Source of the DNA: Aliiruegeria sabulilitoris
GTDB lineage: Bacteria; Pseudomonadota; Alphaproteobacteria; Rhodobacterales; Rhodobacteraceae
Assembly (NCBI RefSeq): GCF_001558155.1
Contig: NZ_LOAS01000015.1
Coordinates: 87,229-151,228 of the forward strand
DNA length: 64,000 nt
Direction: 5' to 3'
Part shown: positions 37,859 to 46,006 of the stretch, in pieces
Layout of the letters: every line of letters begins with the position of its first letter
Numbering within the stretch: position 1 is the first letter of the stretch
Translations under genes and position numbers: made by a program
The notes under the pieces: model-generated
The model's database searches: none
The model's input: only the letters and a program-made list of their open reading frames with translations
What the model was told of the DNA's origin: nothing

Positions 37859-38263
37859 ATGCCTAAAGCCCAAGTGGTCCTGCGAAGCATTACCGGAACA
37901 GAAGCTGCAATGGGGTGGGCGGGAAATCACACCATTGTTGTTGACCGACCAGAGGGATTGGCCGGCGGCATGGGCCTGGGCTTCAACGGAGCCCAACTTC
38001 TGGCATTGGCTGTAGGAGGATGCTTCTGCAACGATCTCCGCTACGTCGCCCACGAAATGCAGGTCGGGATCGACAGGCTTTCCGTAGACGTGGAAATGGA
38101 CTTGGAAGGAGAACCGTTGGTCGCCAGCGCCGTACGAATGACGGTGAACTGCACGATGCAAGACGGTTCAGATCCCGCACCGATCATAGAGAAAGCGAGA
38201 GGCAGTTGCATGGTCAGCAATTCCCTCGCCAGGGGCGTCCCGGTAAAGATTGCTCTTTCTTAA
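37859..38263 (+). CDS. OsmC family peroxiredoxin-like protein
   Basis: A 134-residue OsmC/Ohr-fold protein from ATG 37859. The motif LALAVGGCFCNDLRYVA provides the first conserved Cys, and ARGSCMVSNSLARG the second, in the form CxxSNxL. OsmC proteins reduce organic or inorganic peroxides with these two cysteines. Codon choice looks less G+C-rich than the neighbouring genes (one row of 60 bases counted: 53% G+C), which suggests foreign origin. A small ORF with a perfect Shine-Dalgarno site follows 25 bp downstream. Confidence 0.82.
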   Translation: MPKAQVVLRSITGTEAAMGWAGNHTIVVDRPEGLAGGMGLGFNGAQLLALAVGGCFCNDLRYVAHEMQVGIDRLSVDVEMDLEGEPLVASAVRMTVNCTMQDGSDPAPIIEKARGSCMVSNSLARGVPVKIALS

Positions 38264-38275
38264 CAGCGATAGGCC

Positions 38276-38459
38276 AGGAGGTTGAGTGATGCCAGAATCG
38301 CGCTCTTGCTTCGTGAGAGGCAGACGGATCGGCTTTCTCGAAGATAGCCGGGATGTCAGTTTTTTTGACACTATGGACGAAAAGCGTGCGGCTATCGCTG
38401 CCGCATCGTCTGTACGAGAGCGGTCCAGCCGCCCGGCTGCAACACGACCGAGAGGATGA
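38276..38459 (+). CDS. Small ORF with perfect Shine-Dalgarno site (56 codons), possible gene remnant
   Basis: AGGAGG at 38276-38281 is followed after seven bases by ATG 38289. The frame reads 56 codons to TGA 38457 and begins MPESRSCFVRGRRIGFLEDS. The last 68 bases run antisense over the 3' end of the rhomboid gene. The first 35 residues look protein-like, but the tail is Arg/Ser/Ala-rich as expected for a frame forced over another gene. It may be the 5' end of a gene cut off where the imported patch meets the older chromosome, or a chance ORF. Too short to identify. Confidence 0.35.
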
Positions 38460-39081
38460 AGCCGGTGAAGAAGCCAGCCAGCTCCGCCACCCAATCCTTG
38501 TTCGCGCCGAAGATCAGCCCGAAGAGCAACTGAATCCCCATGAGAAACCCGATCAGCCGAAAGGCCTGAAGTTGATTCTCCCCGGTGCGGCCATAGCCGA
38601 CCCAGAGGATGAAGGTGAAGGCACCGATCAGCCCGTAGGCGCCGGGATAGCCGCCGAAAAGTGGCTGAGTCGTGCTAAGCAGTAGCCCATAGGCCAACGC
38701 GCCGACAATCCCCGAGGCGAGAAAGATCACCAGAACCGTCCACTGGCGAAAGGTCTCGCCCACCATTTTGCCAAGCGCGAGCACGAAGACGCAGACCATC
38801 ACCATGTGTGTGAAGGAGCCGTGCACGAAAAGATAGGTCATGAAGCGCTTCACATGCTCGATCGGCCAGCGGTGGGTCTCGATCATCCATTTGAAGATCT
38901 CGCCGGAGAAGGCGTAATCCTGGATCGCGAAAATGCGCCAGTCCTCGCCGCCACGCGTGCCGGCAATCAGCCCGGATTTTGACAGGTAGAACAGCACTTC
39001 GATGCCGAAGAGAACGGCCACCAGCGCCACCACGACGGGCGGGATGGAGTTGAATGGGCTGTCATGTGGTTCGGCTTGCAT
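38392..39081 (-). CDS. Rhomboid family membrane protein lacking catalytic residues (pseudo-rhomboid)
   Basis: A 229-residue rhomboid-fold protein from ATG 39081 (MQAEPHDSPFNS). Six TM segments are visible. The L1/TM2 signature is FVHGSFTHMVMVCVFVLALG (residues 85-104). Canonical rhomboid motifs are altered: GxSG becomes GYPG (144-147, Pro146 in place of the Ser), AHxxG becomes AELAG (Glu200 in place of His), and the oxyanion Asn at 96 is Val. It therefore cannot work as a serine protease, but the membrane fold is kept. Divergent from trpS with a shared 73-bp gap. Confidence 0.85.
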   Translation of the reverse strand: MQAEPHDSPFNSIPPVVVALVAVLFGIEVLFYLSKSGLIAGTRGGEDWRIFAIQDYAFSGEIFKWMIETHRWPIEHVKRFMTYLFVHGSFTHMVMVCVFVLALGKMVGETFRQWTVLVIFLASGIVGALAYGLLLSTTQPLFGGYPGAYGLIGAFTFILWVGYGRTGENQLQAFRLIGFLMGIQLLFGLIFGANKDWVAELAGFFTGFILSVVLQPGGWTALVQTMRQR

Positions 39082-39154
39082 GGCTGCCTCCGGTTGACGG
39101 GATATGCCGGCATGGGTAAGCGGTCCCAGCCCGAATATCCAGCCGGAGTCCGAC

Positions 39155-40180
39155 ATGTCCGAAGCTTCCAAGTTCACCCCTCGCGTCTTTTCCGGGATCA
39201 AGCCCTCCGGGGGGCTGACGCTCGGCAACTATCTCGGCGCCATCAAGCGGTTCGTGGACTGGCAGGAGGCCGGCAGCCACGAGACGATCTATTGCGTGGT
39301 GGACCTGCACGCGATCACCGTCTGGCAGGACCCGGCAGTGCTGCACGCGGCCACGCGGGAAGTGGCGGCGGGTTTCATTGCCTCCGGCATCGATCCCGTG
39401 AAATCGATCCTGTTCAACCAGAGCCAGGTTTCGGCCCATGCAGAGCTCGGTTGGATCTTCAGCTGTGTCGCGCGCGTGGGCTGGATGAACCGCATGACGC
39501 AGTTCAAGGACAAGGCCGGCACCAATGCCGAGAAGGTCTCTCTGGGCCTTTATGCCTATCCGGCGCTGATGGCCTCCGACATTCTGCTCTACCACGCCAC
39601 GCATGTGCCGGTGGGCGAGGATCAGAAACAGCATGTGGAGCTGACCCGCGACATCGCCCAGAAGTTCAACCATGACTACAAGGTGGATTTCTTCCCGGAG
39701 ACGGCACCGGTGATCGAAGGGCCGGCCACGCGGGTGATGAACCTGCGCGACGGCACCAAGAAGATGTCCAAGTCCGGCGAGTCGGACATGGAACGCATCA
39801 ACATGACCGACGATGCCGCGACAATCGCCAAGAAATTCAAGAAGGCCCGCACCGATCCGGAACCCCTGCCCGAGACGCTGGACGGGCTGAAGGATCGTCC
39901 CGAGGCAAAGAACCTCGTCGATATCTATGCGGGCCTGTCCGGGCTGTGCGCCGAGCAGGTGATCACGGAATATGCCGGCGCCGGCTGGGGCAGGTTCAAG
40001 CCCGCTCTGGCGGAGTTGGCTGTCGAGAAGCTCGGGCCGATTTCAACAGAGATGGCCCGCCTGATGGCCGATCCGGCCGAAATCGACCGCATCCTTGCCC
40101 ATGGTGCCGAGCAGGCGCGCGAGATTGCGCAACCGATTCTGGACGAGACCTACCGTATCGTCGGCATGGTTGGTCGCTGA
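39155..40180 (+). CDS. trpS: Tryptophanyl-tRNA synthetase
   Basis: A 341-residue class Ic synthetase. I chose ATG 39155, with GGAG eight bases upstream. The 39104 start adds 17 unmatched residues. The HIGH-equivalent is [16 protein letters not shown] near residues 18-33, and the KMSKS loop is [10 protein letters not shown] near 205. It charges tRNA-Trp. In this group trpS often follows murJ. Here the pair is convergent, with murJ on the other strand and a hairpin-rich gap between. Confidence 0.96.
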   Translation: MSEASKFTPRVFSGIKPSGGLTLGNYLGAIKRFVDWQEAGSHETIYCVVDLHAITVWQDPAVLHAATREVAAGFIASGIDPVKSILFNQSQVSAHAELGWIFSCVARVGWMNRMTQFKDKAGTNAEKVSLGLYAYPALMASDILLYHATHVPVGEDQKQHVELTRDIAQKFNHDYKVDFFPETAPVIEGPATRVMNLRDGTKKMSKSGESDMERINMTDDAATIAKKFKKARTDPEPLPETLDGLKDRPEAKNLVDIYAGLSGLCAEQVITEYAGAGWGRFKPALAELAVEKLGPISTEMARLMADPAEIDRILAHGAEQAREIAQPILDETYRIVGMVGR

Positions 40181-40228
40181 GGCGGCGCTCTTTCGGGCCA
40201 GGTTGGCACGAGCGTCTGCCGAAATCGA

Positions 40229-40247
40229 AGGGGGGCTTTGCCCCCCG
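40229..40247 (+). other. G+C hairpin after trpS
   Basis: GGGGGG (40230-40235) pairs with CCCCCC (40241-40246) over a CTTTG loop. No U-tract follows, so termination is uncertain. Further short inverted repeats, for example GCAAACAGCGGTTTGC, fill the 236-bp gap between the trpS and murJ stop codons. Confidence 0.35.
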
Positions 40248-40321
40248 GCGCTCTCGCGAGCGCTCCCCCAGGATATTTCTGAACAGATGATGCAAACAGC
40301 GGTTTGCTTTCATCGTTCTGC

Positions 40322-40366
40322 AAATCCCCCCGCCGGAGGCATGATCCGAAGGATCGTTCACGCGCG
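40322..40366 (+). repeat. Dispersed intergenic palindromic repeat, copy 3
   Basis: AAATCCCCC-CGCCGGAGGC-ATGATCC-GAAGGATC-GTTCACGCGC closely matches the copy at 2307 and shares the core of the copy at 6360. It is followed by a GCGCGCG-AA-GCGCGCG hairpin. It lies after trpS and before the convergent murJ. Confidence 0.6.
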
Positions 40367-40416
40367 CGAAGCGCGCGCCCTTGAATGGCTGCCAGGTCCG
40401 CAGAACGTCTGTCAGT

Positions 40417-41970
40417 TCACTCTGTTCGGGCGCTTCGCTTCATGGAACGCTTGATCTCGCCGAGGCTCATAGCCCCTGTAAGTTCCGCAGCGCCGAAATA
40501 ACTCACGATCCCAACGCATATCAGCATGAACAAGGCTCCGAAACGCAGGTGTTGCTGGTAGAGTGCATCTCCCAGCACGGCCTCGGTGCCCAGGAGGACC
40601 GCCCCCATGATCGCCGACGACAGGATGATCCGGAACGCCCGTCGTCTCAGGCGCGCGTCGATCTGTACCGCGTCACCCATGTTGCGGGAGCCGAGCCACA
40701 GAAGCACGACCATGGCCCAACCGGCCAGAGTCGTCGCCCAGGCGGCAGCATAAAACCCGATCACGAAGGAGCCACCAATGGCGATTGCCGCGTTGATGAC
40801 CATCGCGACCATTGCGTAGTGAAAGGGCGTCCGCGTGTCGTGTCGGGCGAAATAGAGCGGTTGCAGGACCTTTTGCAGAACGAATGCAGGCAGGCCCGCA
40901 CCGTAGATGGCCGTGACCTCTGCCGTGCGGCTGGCGGCCTGGGCCGAGAAGGCGCCGCGCTGGTAGAGCACCGAGACGATGGGATCCGCGATCAGAATGA
41001 GCGCCACGGCTGCGGGCACTGTCAGCAGCAGGGCAAATTCCGTCGCGCGGTTGAAAGCGTACCGGCCCCCATCCGTGTCTTCGGCCGCAAGACGGCGAGA
41101 CAGGTCCGGCAGCAACACGACGCCGATTGCGATGGCAACGACGCCAAGCGGCAGTTGATAGAGCCGGTCTGCGAGGTTGAGATATTGGATTGCACCTTCG
41201 AAATAGGACGCGACCTGACGACCGACGAGCAGGTTGATCTGGACGACGCCCCCCGCGAGCATGGCCGGCAGGGCGATGGTGGCAAGTTTTCGCATGTCCG
41301 GCGTCAGGCGCGGCCGGCGCGGCACCAGCCGGAAACCGGCCCGGGATGCTGCAACCCAAACCAGGGCGAGTTGCGCAACACCCGCCACCGGTACCGCCCA
41401 GATCAGCCATGTGCCGAAATCGCCACCGACGACGCTGGCGGTGAACATTGCGCCAACCAATACGATGTTGAGAAGGACGGGAGCCGCCGCCGCCGCCACG
41501 AACCGCCCCGTCGCGTTCAGCACACCCGAGCAGAGCGCGGCCAGAGAGATGAATAGGATATAGGGAAAGGCGATGCGGCCGAATTCGACGGCCATGTCGA
41601 AGCGCCCATCCGCCCGGAAGCCGGAGGCCATGGCCAGTACCAGCCAGGGCATGGCAAGCTGCGCCAGCAAGGTGAACACGATCAGAACCGAGGCCAACCC
41701 GGCAAAGGCGTCGTTGGCAAAGCCCTTCGGGTCATCGCCACTCTCCAGTTTCCTGGAGAAGAGCGGCACGAAGGCCATGTTGAACGCCCCTTCGGCAAAG
41801 AAGCGGCGGAACATGTTGGGCAGGCTGAAGGCGACGATGAAGGCTTCGGCCACCGGTCCGTCACCGAACCGCGCGGCGATGGCGATGTCGCGCACGAAAC
41901 CGAGGATCCGCGACATGAGCGTCCAGAAGCCCACCGTCAGGAATCCCGCCATCAGGCGGATGGGTCTCAT
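40417..41970 (-). CDS. murJ: Lipid II flippase MurJ (MviN)
   Basis: A 517-residue polytopic protein with about 14 TM helices. The MviN signature FWTLMSRILGFVRDIAIAARFGDGPVAEAFIVAFSLPN is in the first 55 residues, and FAEGAFNMAFVPLFSRK follows. MurJ flips lipid-linked peptidoglycan precursor across the inner membrane. The start overlaps the glnD stop by four bases (ATGA), an arrangement typical of this family. It is convergent with trpS. Confidence 0.96.
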   Translation of the reverse strand: MRPIRLMAGFLTVGFWTLMSRILGFVRDIAIAARFGDGPVAEAFIVAFSLPNMFRRFFAEGAFNMAFVPLFSRKLESGDDPKGFANDAFAGLASVLIVFTLLAQLAMPWLVLAMASGFRADGRFDMAVEFGRIAFPYILFISLAALCSGVLNATGRFVAAAAAPVLLNIVLVGAMFTASVVGGDFGTWLIWAVPVAGVAQLALVWVAASRAGFRLVPRRPRLTPDMRKLATIALPAMLAGGVVQINLLVGRQVASYFEGAIQYLNLADRLYQLPLGVVAIAIGVVLLPDLSRRLAAEDTDGGRYAFNRATEFALLLTVPAAVALILIADPIVSVLYQRGAFSAQAASRTAEVTAIYGAGLPAFVLQKVLQPLYFARHDTRTPFHYAMVAMVINAAIAIGGSFVIGFYAAAWATTLAGWAMVVLLWLGSRNMGDAVQIDARLRRRAFRIILSSAIMGAVLLGTEAVLGDALYQQHLRFGALFMLICVGIVSYFGAAELTGAMSLGEIKRSMKRSARTE

Positions 41971-44783
41971 TCGACCCTGGCCCTCTCCGCACCGCGTTCG
42001 ATCGCGGTAATCAGCTTCTTCTCAAGCGAGCGTTGCTTGGATTCCGAATAGATTTTCAATCCGAACATGTCCTTGACATAGAAGGTATCGACCACCTGTG
42101 CGCCATAGGTCGCGATCTGCGCCGAGGCGATGTAGATATGGGCATTGGCCAGCGTGCGCGTGAGGTCGTAGAGCAGCCCGGGCCGGTCGCGCGTATCGAC
42201 CTCGATCAACGTGTAGATCTCGGAGCCATCATTGTCGAAATGGACCGAGGTCGGGAAGCGGAAATCGCGTTCGCGCTTCTTCTGCTTGTCCCGCTTGACC
42301 AGCGCATCGCGGGCGATGACCTCGCCCTTGAGCGTCTTGTCGATCATCTGCCTAAGGCGCGGCAGGCGGCCGGCCTCATAGGGCGCTCCGTCGCCATCCT
42401 GAATCCAGAACACCGCGGTGGCATAGCCGTCCTTGGAGGTATAGGTCCGCGCATCGACGACATTGGCGCCCACAAGCGCCAACGCGCCGGCGAGCCGCGA
42501 GAAGATGCCGGGATGATCGACCAGCGCGAAGCACGCGCGCGTCGCATCGCGGTCGGGCTCCGGCGTGAGGTCGATGCGGATCTCGTCGTCGCCCAACCCC
42601 CGGAGCAGCTTGGCCAGGCTGATATGCGTCTCCTTCGGCATGCCTTGCCAATAGGGCGAGTAATGCCGTGCGATCTCCGCGTCGATCTCCTCTGGAGGCC
42701 AGTCGGCCAGGGCCACGCGCAGCGCAGCCTGTGCCTCTTCGCCGATATTGTCGCGGTTGAGATCTTCCAGCCCGCTTTTCAGTGCATTGGCTGTCTGGCG
42801 GTGCAGGGTCCGCAGGAGCTGCGCCTTCCAGTTGTTCCAGACATGCGGGCCGACGCCGCGAATGTCGCAGACCGTCAGCACGGTCAGCAGGTCGAGCCGC
42901 TTGCGTGTTTTCACCGCCTTGGCAAAATCCGAGACGGTTCGCGGGTCCGAGATGTCGCGTTTCTGGGCCATGTCCGACATCACCAGATGCATCCGGACCA
43001 GCCACTCCACCGTTGCCACTTCTTCTTCGGAAAGTCCCAGCCGCTGACAGACCGGACGTGCGATGCGCGCACCCAGAATGGAGTGATCCTCCTGCCGGCC
43101 TTTTCCGATATCGTGAAGAAGAACAGCCAGATAGATGACGCGCCTGTTGATCCCCTTCTTCAGGATACGTGAGACTACCGGGAGCTCTTCGACCAACTCT
43201 GCGTGTTCGATTTGTGCAAGCACTCGAATGCATTGTATCGTGTGCTCGTCCACCGTGTAGGCGTGGTAGAAGTTGAACTGCATCATCGCCAGGATGGGTT
43301 CGAACTCCGGCAGGAACGCGGCGAGCACGCCCAGCTCGTTCATGCGGCGCAAGGCTCGTTCCGGGTTGCCGTGATCGAGCATCAGCCGCAGGAAGATCTC
43401 TGCCGCTTCCTTGTTTCGGCGCATATCGGCATCGATGATATGCAGATTGGCCGATACCAGCCGCATCGCGTCCGGGTGGATCAGCGTATCGATGCGCAGC
43501 GCCTCGTCGAACAGGCGCAGTATGTTCAGGTTGTCGGCAAGGAATGCCTCGTCATCGGCAATCCCAAGCCGCCCGCCCTTCATGACGAAGCCGTCGCTGA
43601 CGTTCTTGCGACGGCGGAAGAAGCCAGCCAGAATCGGCTCGCGCTTGGCGTGCTGCTCCTCGAGCTTGGTCAGGAAGATCCGCGTCAGCTCGCCCACACG
43701 GGTCGCGTGGCGGAAATAGTCCTGCATGAAATGCTCGACCGCCCGGCGTCCGGAATGGTCCGAATAGCCCAACCGTTCAGCCACGGGCACCTGCATGTCG
43801 AAGGTCAGTTGTTCGGCGGGACGCCCGGCGATCAGGTGCAGATGCGCGCGGGCGGCCCAGAGGAAGGTTTCGGCCTGTTCGAAGGCCCAGAACTCCTCGG
43901 GCGTGAAAACGCCACTCTCCACCAGTTCTTCGATCCGGTTCACGTCGTGGACGTATTTCGCGATCCAGAAGAGCGATTGCAGGTCACGCAGCCCGCCCTT
44001 GCCCTCCTTGATGTTGGGTTCCAGCATGTAACGCTGGCCACCCTGTTTCTTGTGCCGTTCCGAGCGCTCCTGCAGCTTGGCCTCGACAAATTCCTTGTTC
44101 GAGGTGCGGAACAGCTCTTTCTTGAGCCGTTCGGTGAGCTTCTCCGTCAGTTCCGGGTCACCATCGACATGCCGCATCTCCAGCAGCGAGGTGCGGATGG
44201 TGAAGTCTTCCTTGCCCAGCTTCATGCATTCGCGGATCGTGCGGGTCGAGTGGCCGACCTTCAGCCGCAAGTCCCACAGGATATAGAGCATCTCCTCGAC
44301 GATGCTCTCGATGCGTGCAGTGAGCTTTTCCTCGGAGAGAAACAGCAGGTCCACATCCGAATGCGGCGCCATCTCGGCACGGCCGTAGCCGCCAACCGCG
44401 ATCACGGACATATGCTGTTCGGAGGCATCGGCCCCGCCCTTGACCAGCAGAAACTTGGCCGTCCAGAAGGCGGAGCGCACCAGGCAATCGGTCAGCCAGG
44501 CGTAGGAATGCACCAGCGGGCGCGCCGCGCGCGGGGATTTCTCGAAGGCGGCTTCGATGGCCTCGCGGCCTCGCGCCATTTCCTCGGCCAGAACCTTGGT
44601 GGCGCGCGCACGCCGCCCGGTGCCTGCGTCGCCTTTTACGGCGTCCGCGAGGCGCTCGGACAAGCCTTCGGTGTCGAAGATCGCATCCGGCGTGCAGATG
44701 AGATCGGTGGGGGGCGGCGGCGTCTGGGGGCCGCGCTCCAGCTCAGAAGCCGAAGCCGCCGAAGCTCTTGGGGGCAGGGTCAA
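41967..44783 (-). CDS. glnD: Bifunctional [protein-PII] uridylyltransferase / uridylyl-removing enzyme
   Basis: A 938-residue GlnD. The nucleotidyltransferase motif VGGYGRAEMAPHSDVDLLFL is near residues 125-145 (GG..GR.E and SD.D). The HD hydrolase motif is AVLLHDIGKGRQEDHSILG near 550-570, and two C-terminal ACT domains bind glutamine (about 730-930). It uridylylates PII according to the glutamine level. The only in-frame start near the conserved DLIC region is TTG 44783, which lies 41 bases inside the LppC gene, so start and overlap deserve a check. murJ is coupled downstream. Confidence 0.95.
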   Translation of the reverse strand: MTLPPRASAASASELERGPQTPPPPTDLICTPDAIFDTEGLSERLADAVKGDAGTGRRARATKVLAEEMARGREAIEAAFEKSPRAARPLVHSYAWLTDCLVRSAFWTAKFLLVKGGADASEQHMSVIAVGGYGRAEMAPHSDVDLLFLSEEKLTARIESIVEEMLYILWDLRLKVGHSTRTIRECMKLGKEDFTIRTSLLEMRHVDGDPELTEKLTERLKKELFRTSNKEFVEAKLQERSERHKKQGGQRYMLEPNIKEGKGGLRDLQSLFWIAKYVHDVNRIEELVESGVFTPEEFWAFEQAETFLWAARAHLHLIAGRPAEQLTFDMQVPVAERLGYSDHSGRRAVEHFMQDYFRHATRVGELTRIFLTKLEEQHAKREPILAGFFRRRKNVSDGFVMKGGRLGIADDEAFLADNLNILRLFDEALRIDTLIHPDAMRLVSANLHIIDADMRRNKEAAEIFLRLMLDHGNPERALRRMNELGVLAAFLPEFEPILAMMQFNFYHAYTVDEHTIQCIRVLAQIEHAELVEELPVVSRILKKGINRRVIYLAVLLHDIGKGRQEDHSILGARIARPVCQRLGLSEEEVATVEWLVRMHLVMSDMAQKRDISDPRTVSDFAKAVKTRKRLDLLTVLTVCDIRGVGPHVWNNWKAQLLRTLHRQTANALKSGLEDLNRDNIGEEAQAALRVALADWPPEEIDAEIARHYSPYWQGMPKETHISLAKLLRGLGDDEIRIDLTPEPDRDATRACFALVDHPGIFSRLAGALALVGANVVDARTYTSKDGYATAVFWIQDGDGAPYEAGRLPRLRQMIDKTLKGEVIARDALVKRDKQKKRERDFRFPTSVHFDNDGSEIYTLIEVDTRDRPGLLYDLTRTLANAHIYIASAQIATYGAQVVDTFYVKDMFGLKIYSESKQRSLEKKLITAIERGAERARVE

Positions 44784-45912
44784 TGACAGTCACTCGGTTG
44801 TTCTGAATCTGACCCACGGCGAGGCCACGTTGGTTGGTGCCATCGGAACGAAGGCGGAAGATTCCGCTGACACCGACGAAACCGGATCCTTGTGTCAGGG
44901 CGGTACGGGTCAGAGCGTCGGACTTGCCCTTGCCGACAAGGGCGCCAATGGCGGCGATACCGTCATAGGCGAGGCCTGCCAGCGGGTGCGGGGCACTGCC
45001 ATAGGCGCTTGCATAGCGGCTGTTGAAATTGTTGTTCAGCGCCGGGTCGGGCAGGGCGAGCCATGCGCCTTGCAGGCCGGGCTGCGACAGCGCCTCGGAC
45101 GGAATGTCGAGACGGGCGAGACCGATGAACTGGTTCGAAGCGGAGGAGACGCCGTTTTCGGGCAGCATCTGCGCCAGGAACGGCATGGCGCCGGCATTGT
45201 CGGAGGTGAAGAACACCGATTGCGCGCCGGTGGACTGGACCTGGGCGGCAATCGTCGGAATTGCCGAGGCGATACCTTGCTGGGAAAGCTCGAAGGAGGC
45301 GTTGCCGGCCAGCGAGGCCCGGCTGCCCGAGATCGCCCGGACGATCGCGTCGCGTCCGATCTCTTCGGCGGTGGACTGGGCGTTGATGACGAAGATCTTT
45401 CCCTTGCCCTTGGAGGCGGCATAGCTCACCAGCCGGTCGGCGGTGTTGTCGAACGTATTGCCCAGCACGAAGACGTTGCCGCCGGCAATCGAGGCGTTGT
45501 TCGAGAAGGAGAGCACGTTCAGGCCGCGGCTTGCCACGGCGTGGCCCGCGGCGTTGGCGGCTTCGGAATAGAGCGGGCCGAGCAGGATCTTGGCACCATC
45601 TTCGGCGGCCTGGTTGGCGGCACCGGTGGCGCCTCCAGCGCTGCCGCCGGTGGGATAGACGCGAAGGTCGATATTCACGCCCTGCAGGTCCGCAATGGCC
45701 AGACGGGCGGCGTTTTCAAGGCTGCGCGAGACGACCGCGTCGCCGCCTTCTCCTCCCGGAACCAGAAGCGCAACCGGAACCGCGGCGCCGGTATCGATGG
45801 AGGGCCCGTTGCTTGCGGTGCTTGTCGGGTCACAGGCGCTCAGGAACAGTACGGCGGCAAGGGCAAGGCCGCGTCCCGGTAGAGATTGGGGGAGTTTCAA
45901 TGCGGAAAACAT
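44743..45912 (-). CDS. Penicillin-binding protein activator, LppC/LpoA family lipoprotein
   Basis: A 389-residue lipoprotein with a periplasmic-binding-protein (type I) fold. The signal sequence ends in FLSACD (lipobox, Cys about 27). The body has VALLVPGGEGGDAVVSRSL and GAKILLGPLYSEAANAAG. LpoA stimulates peptidoglycan polymerase PBP1A in E. coli, where it has two domains. This shorter form has only the C-terminal type domain. It lies back-to-back with rsmI (94-bp gap) and before glnD. Confidence 0.85.
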   Translation of the reverse strand: MFSALKLPQSLPGRGLALAAVLFLSACDPTSTASNGPSIDTGAAVPVALLVPGGEGGDAVVSRSLENAARLAIADLQGVNIDLRVYPTGGSAGGATGAANQAAEDGAKILLGPLYSEAANAAGHAVASRGLNVLSFSNNASIAGGNVFVLGNTFDNTADRLVSYAASKGKGKIFVINAQSTAEEIGRDAIVRAISGSRASLAGNASFELSQQGIASAIPTIAAQVQSTGAQSVFFTSDNAGAMPFLAQMLPENGVSSASNQFIGLARLDIPSEALSQPGLQGAWLALPDPALNNNFNSRYASAYGSAPHPLAGLAYDGIAAIGALVGKGKSDALTRTALTQGSGFVGVSGIFRLRSDGTNQRGLAVGQIQNNRVTVIDPAPKSFGGFGF

Positions 45913-46006
45913 GGGTTAAATCTCGCTCTTCCATATCTGGCCGGGTATTGGGAAAGGCAGCCCCCCCGGGCGCGGACGACCCTATGACGAGGAAGGCGGC
46001 AAGTAA

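Noticed and set aside
37315-37890. Overlapping open frames in the non-coding stretch after the aminotransferase
   Set aside because: Several frames overlap on both strands, and none has a motif, a good start site or consistent codon use.
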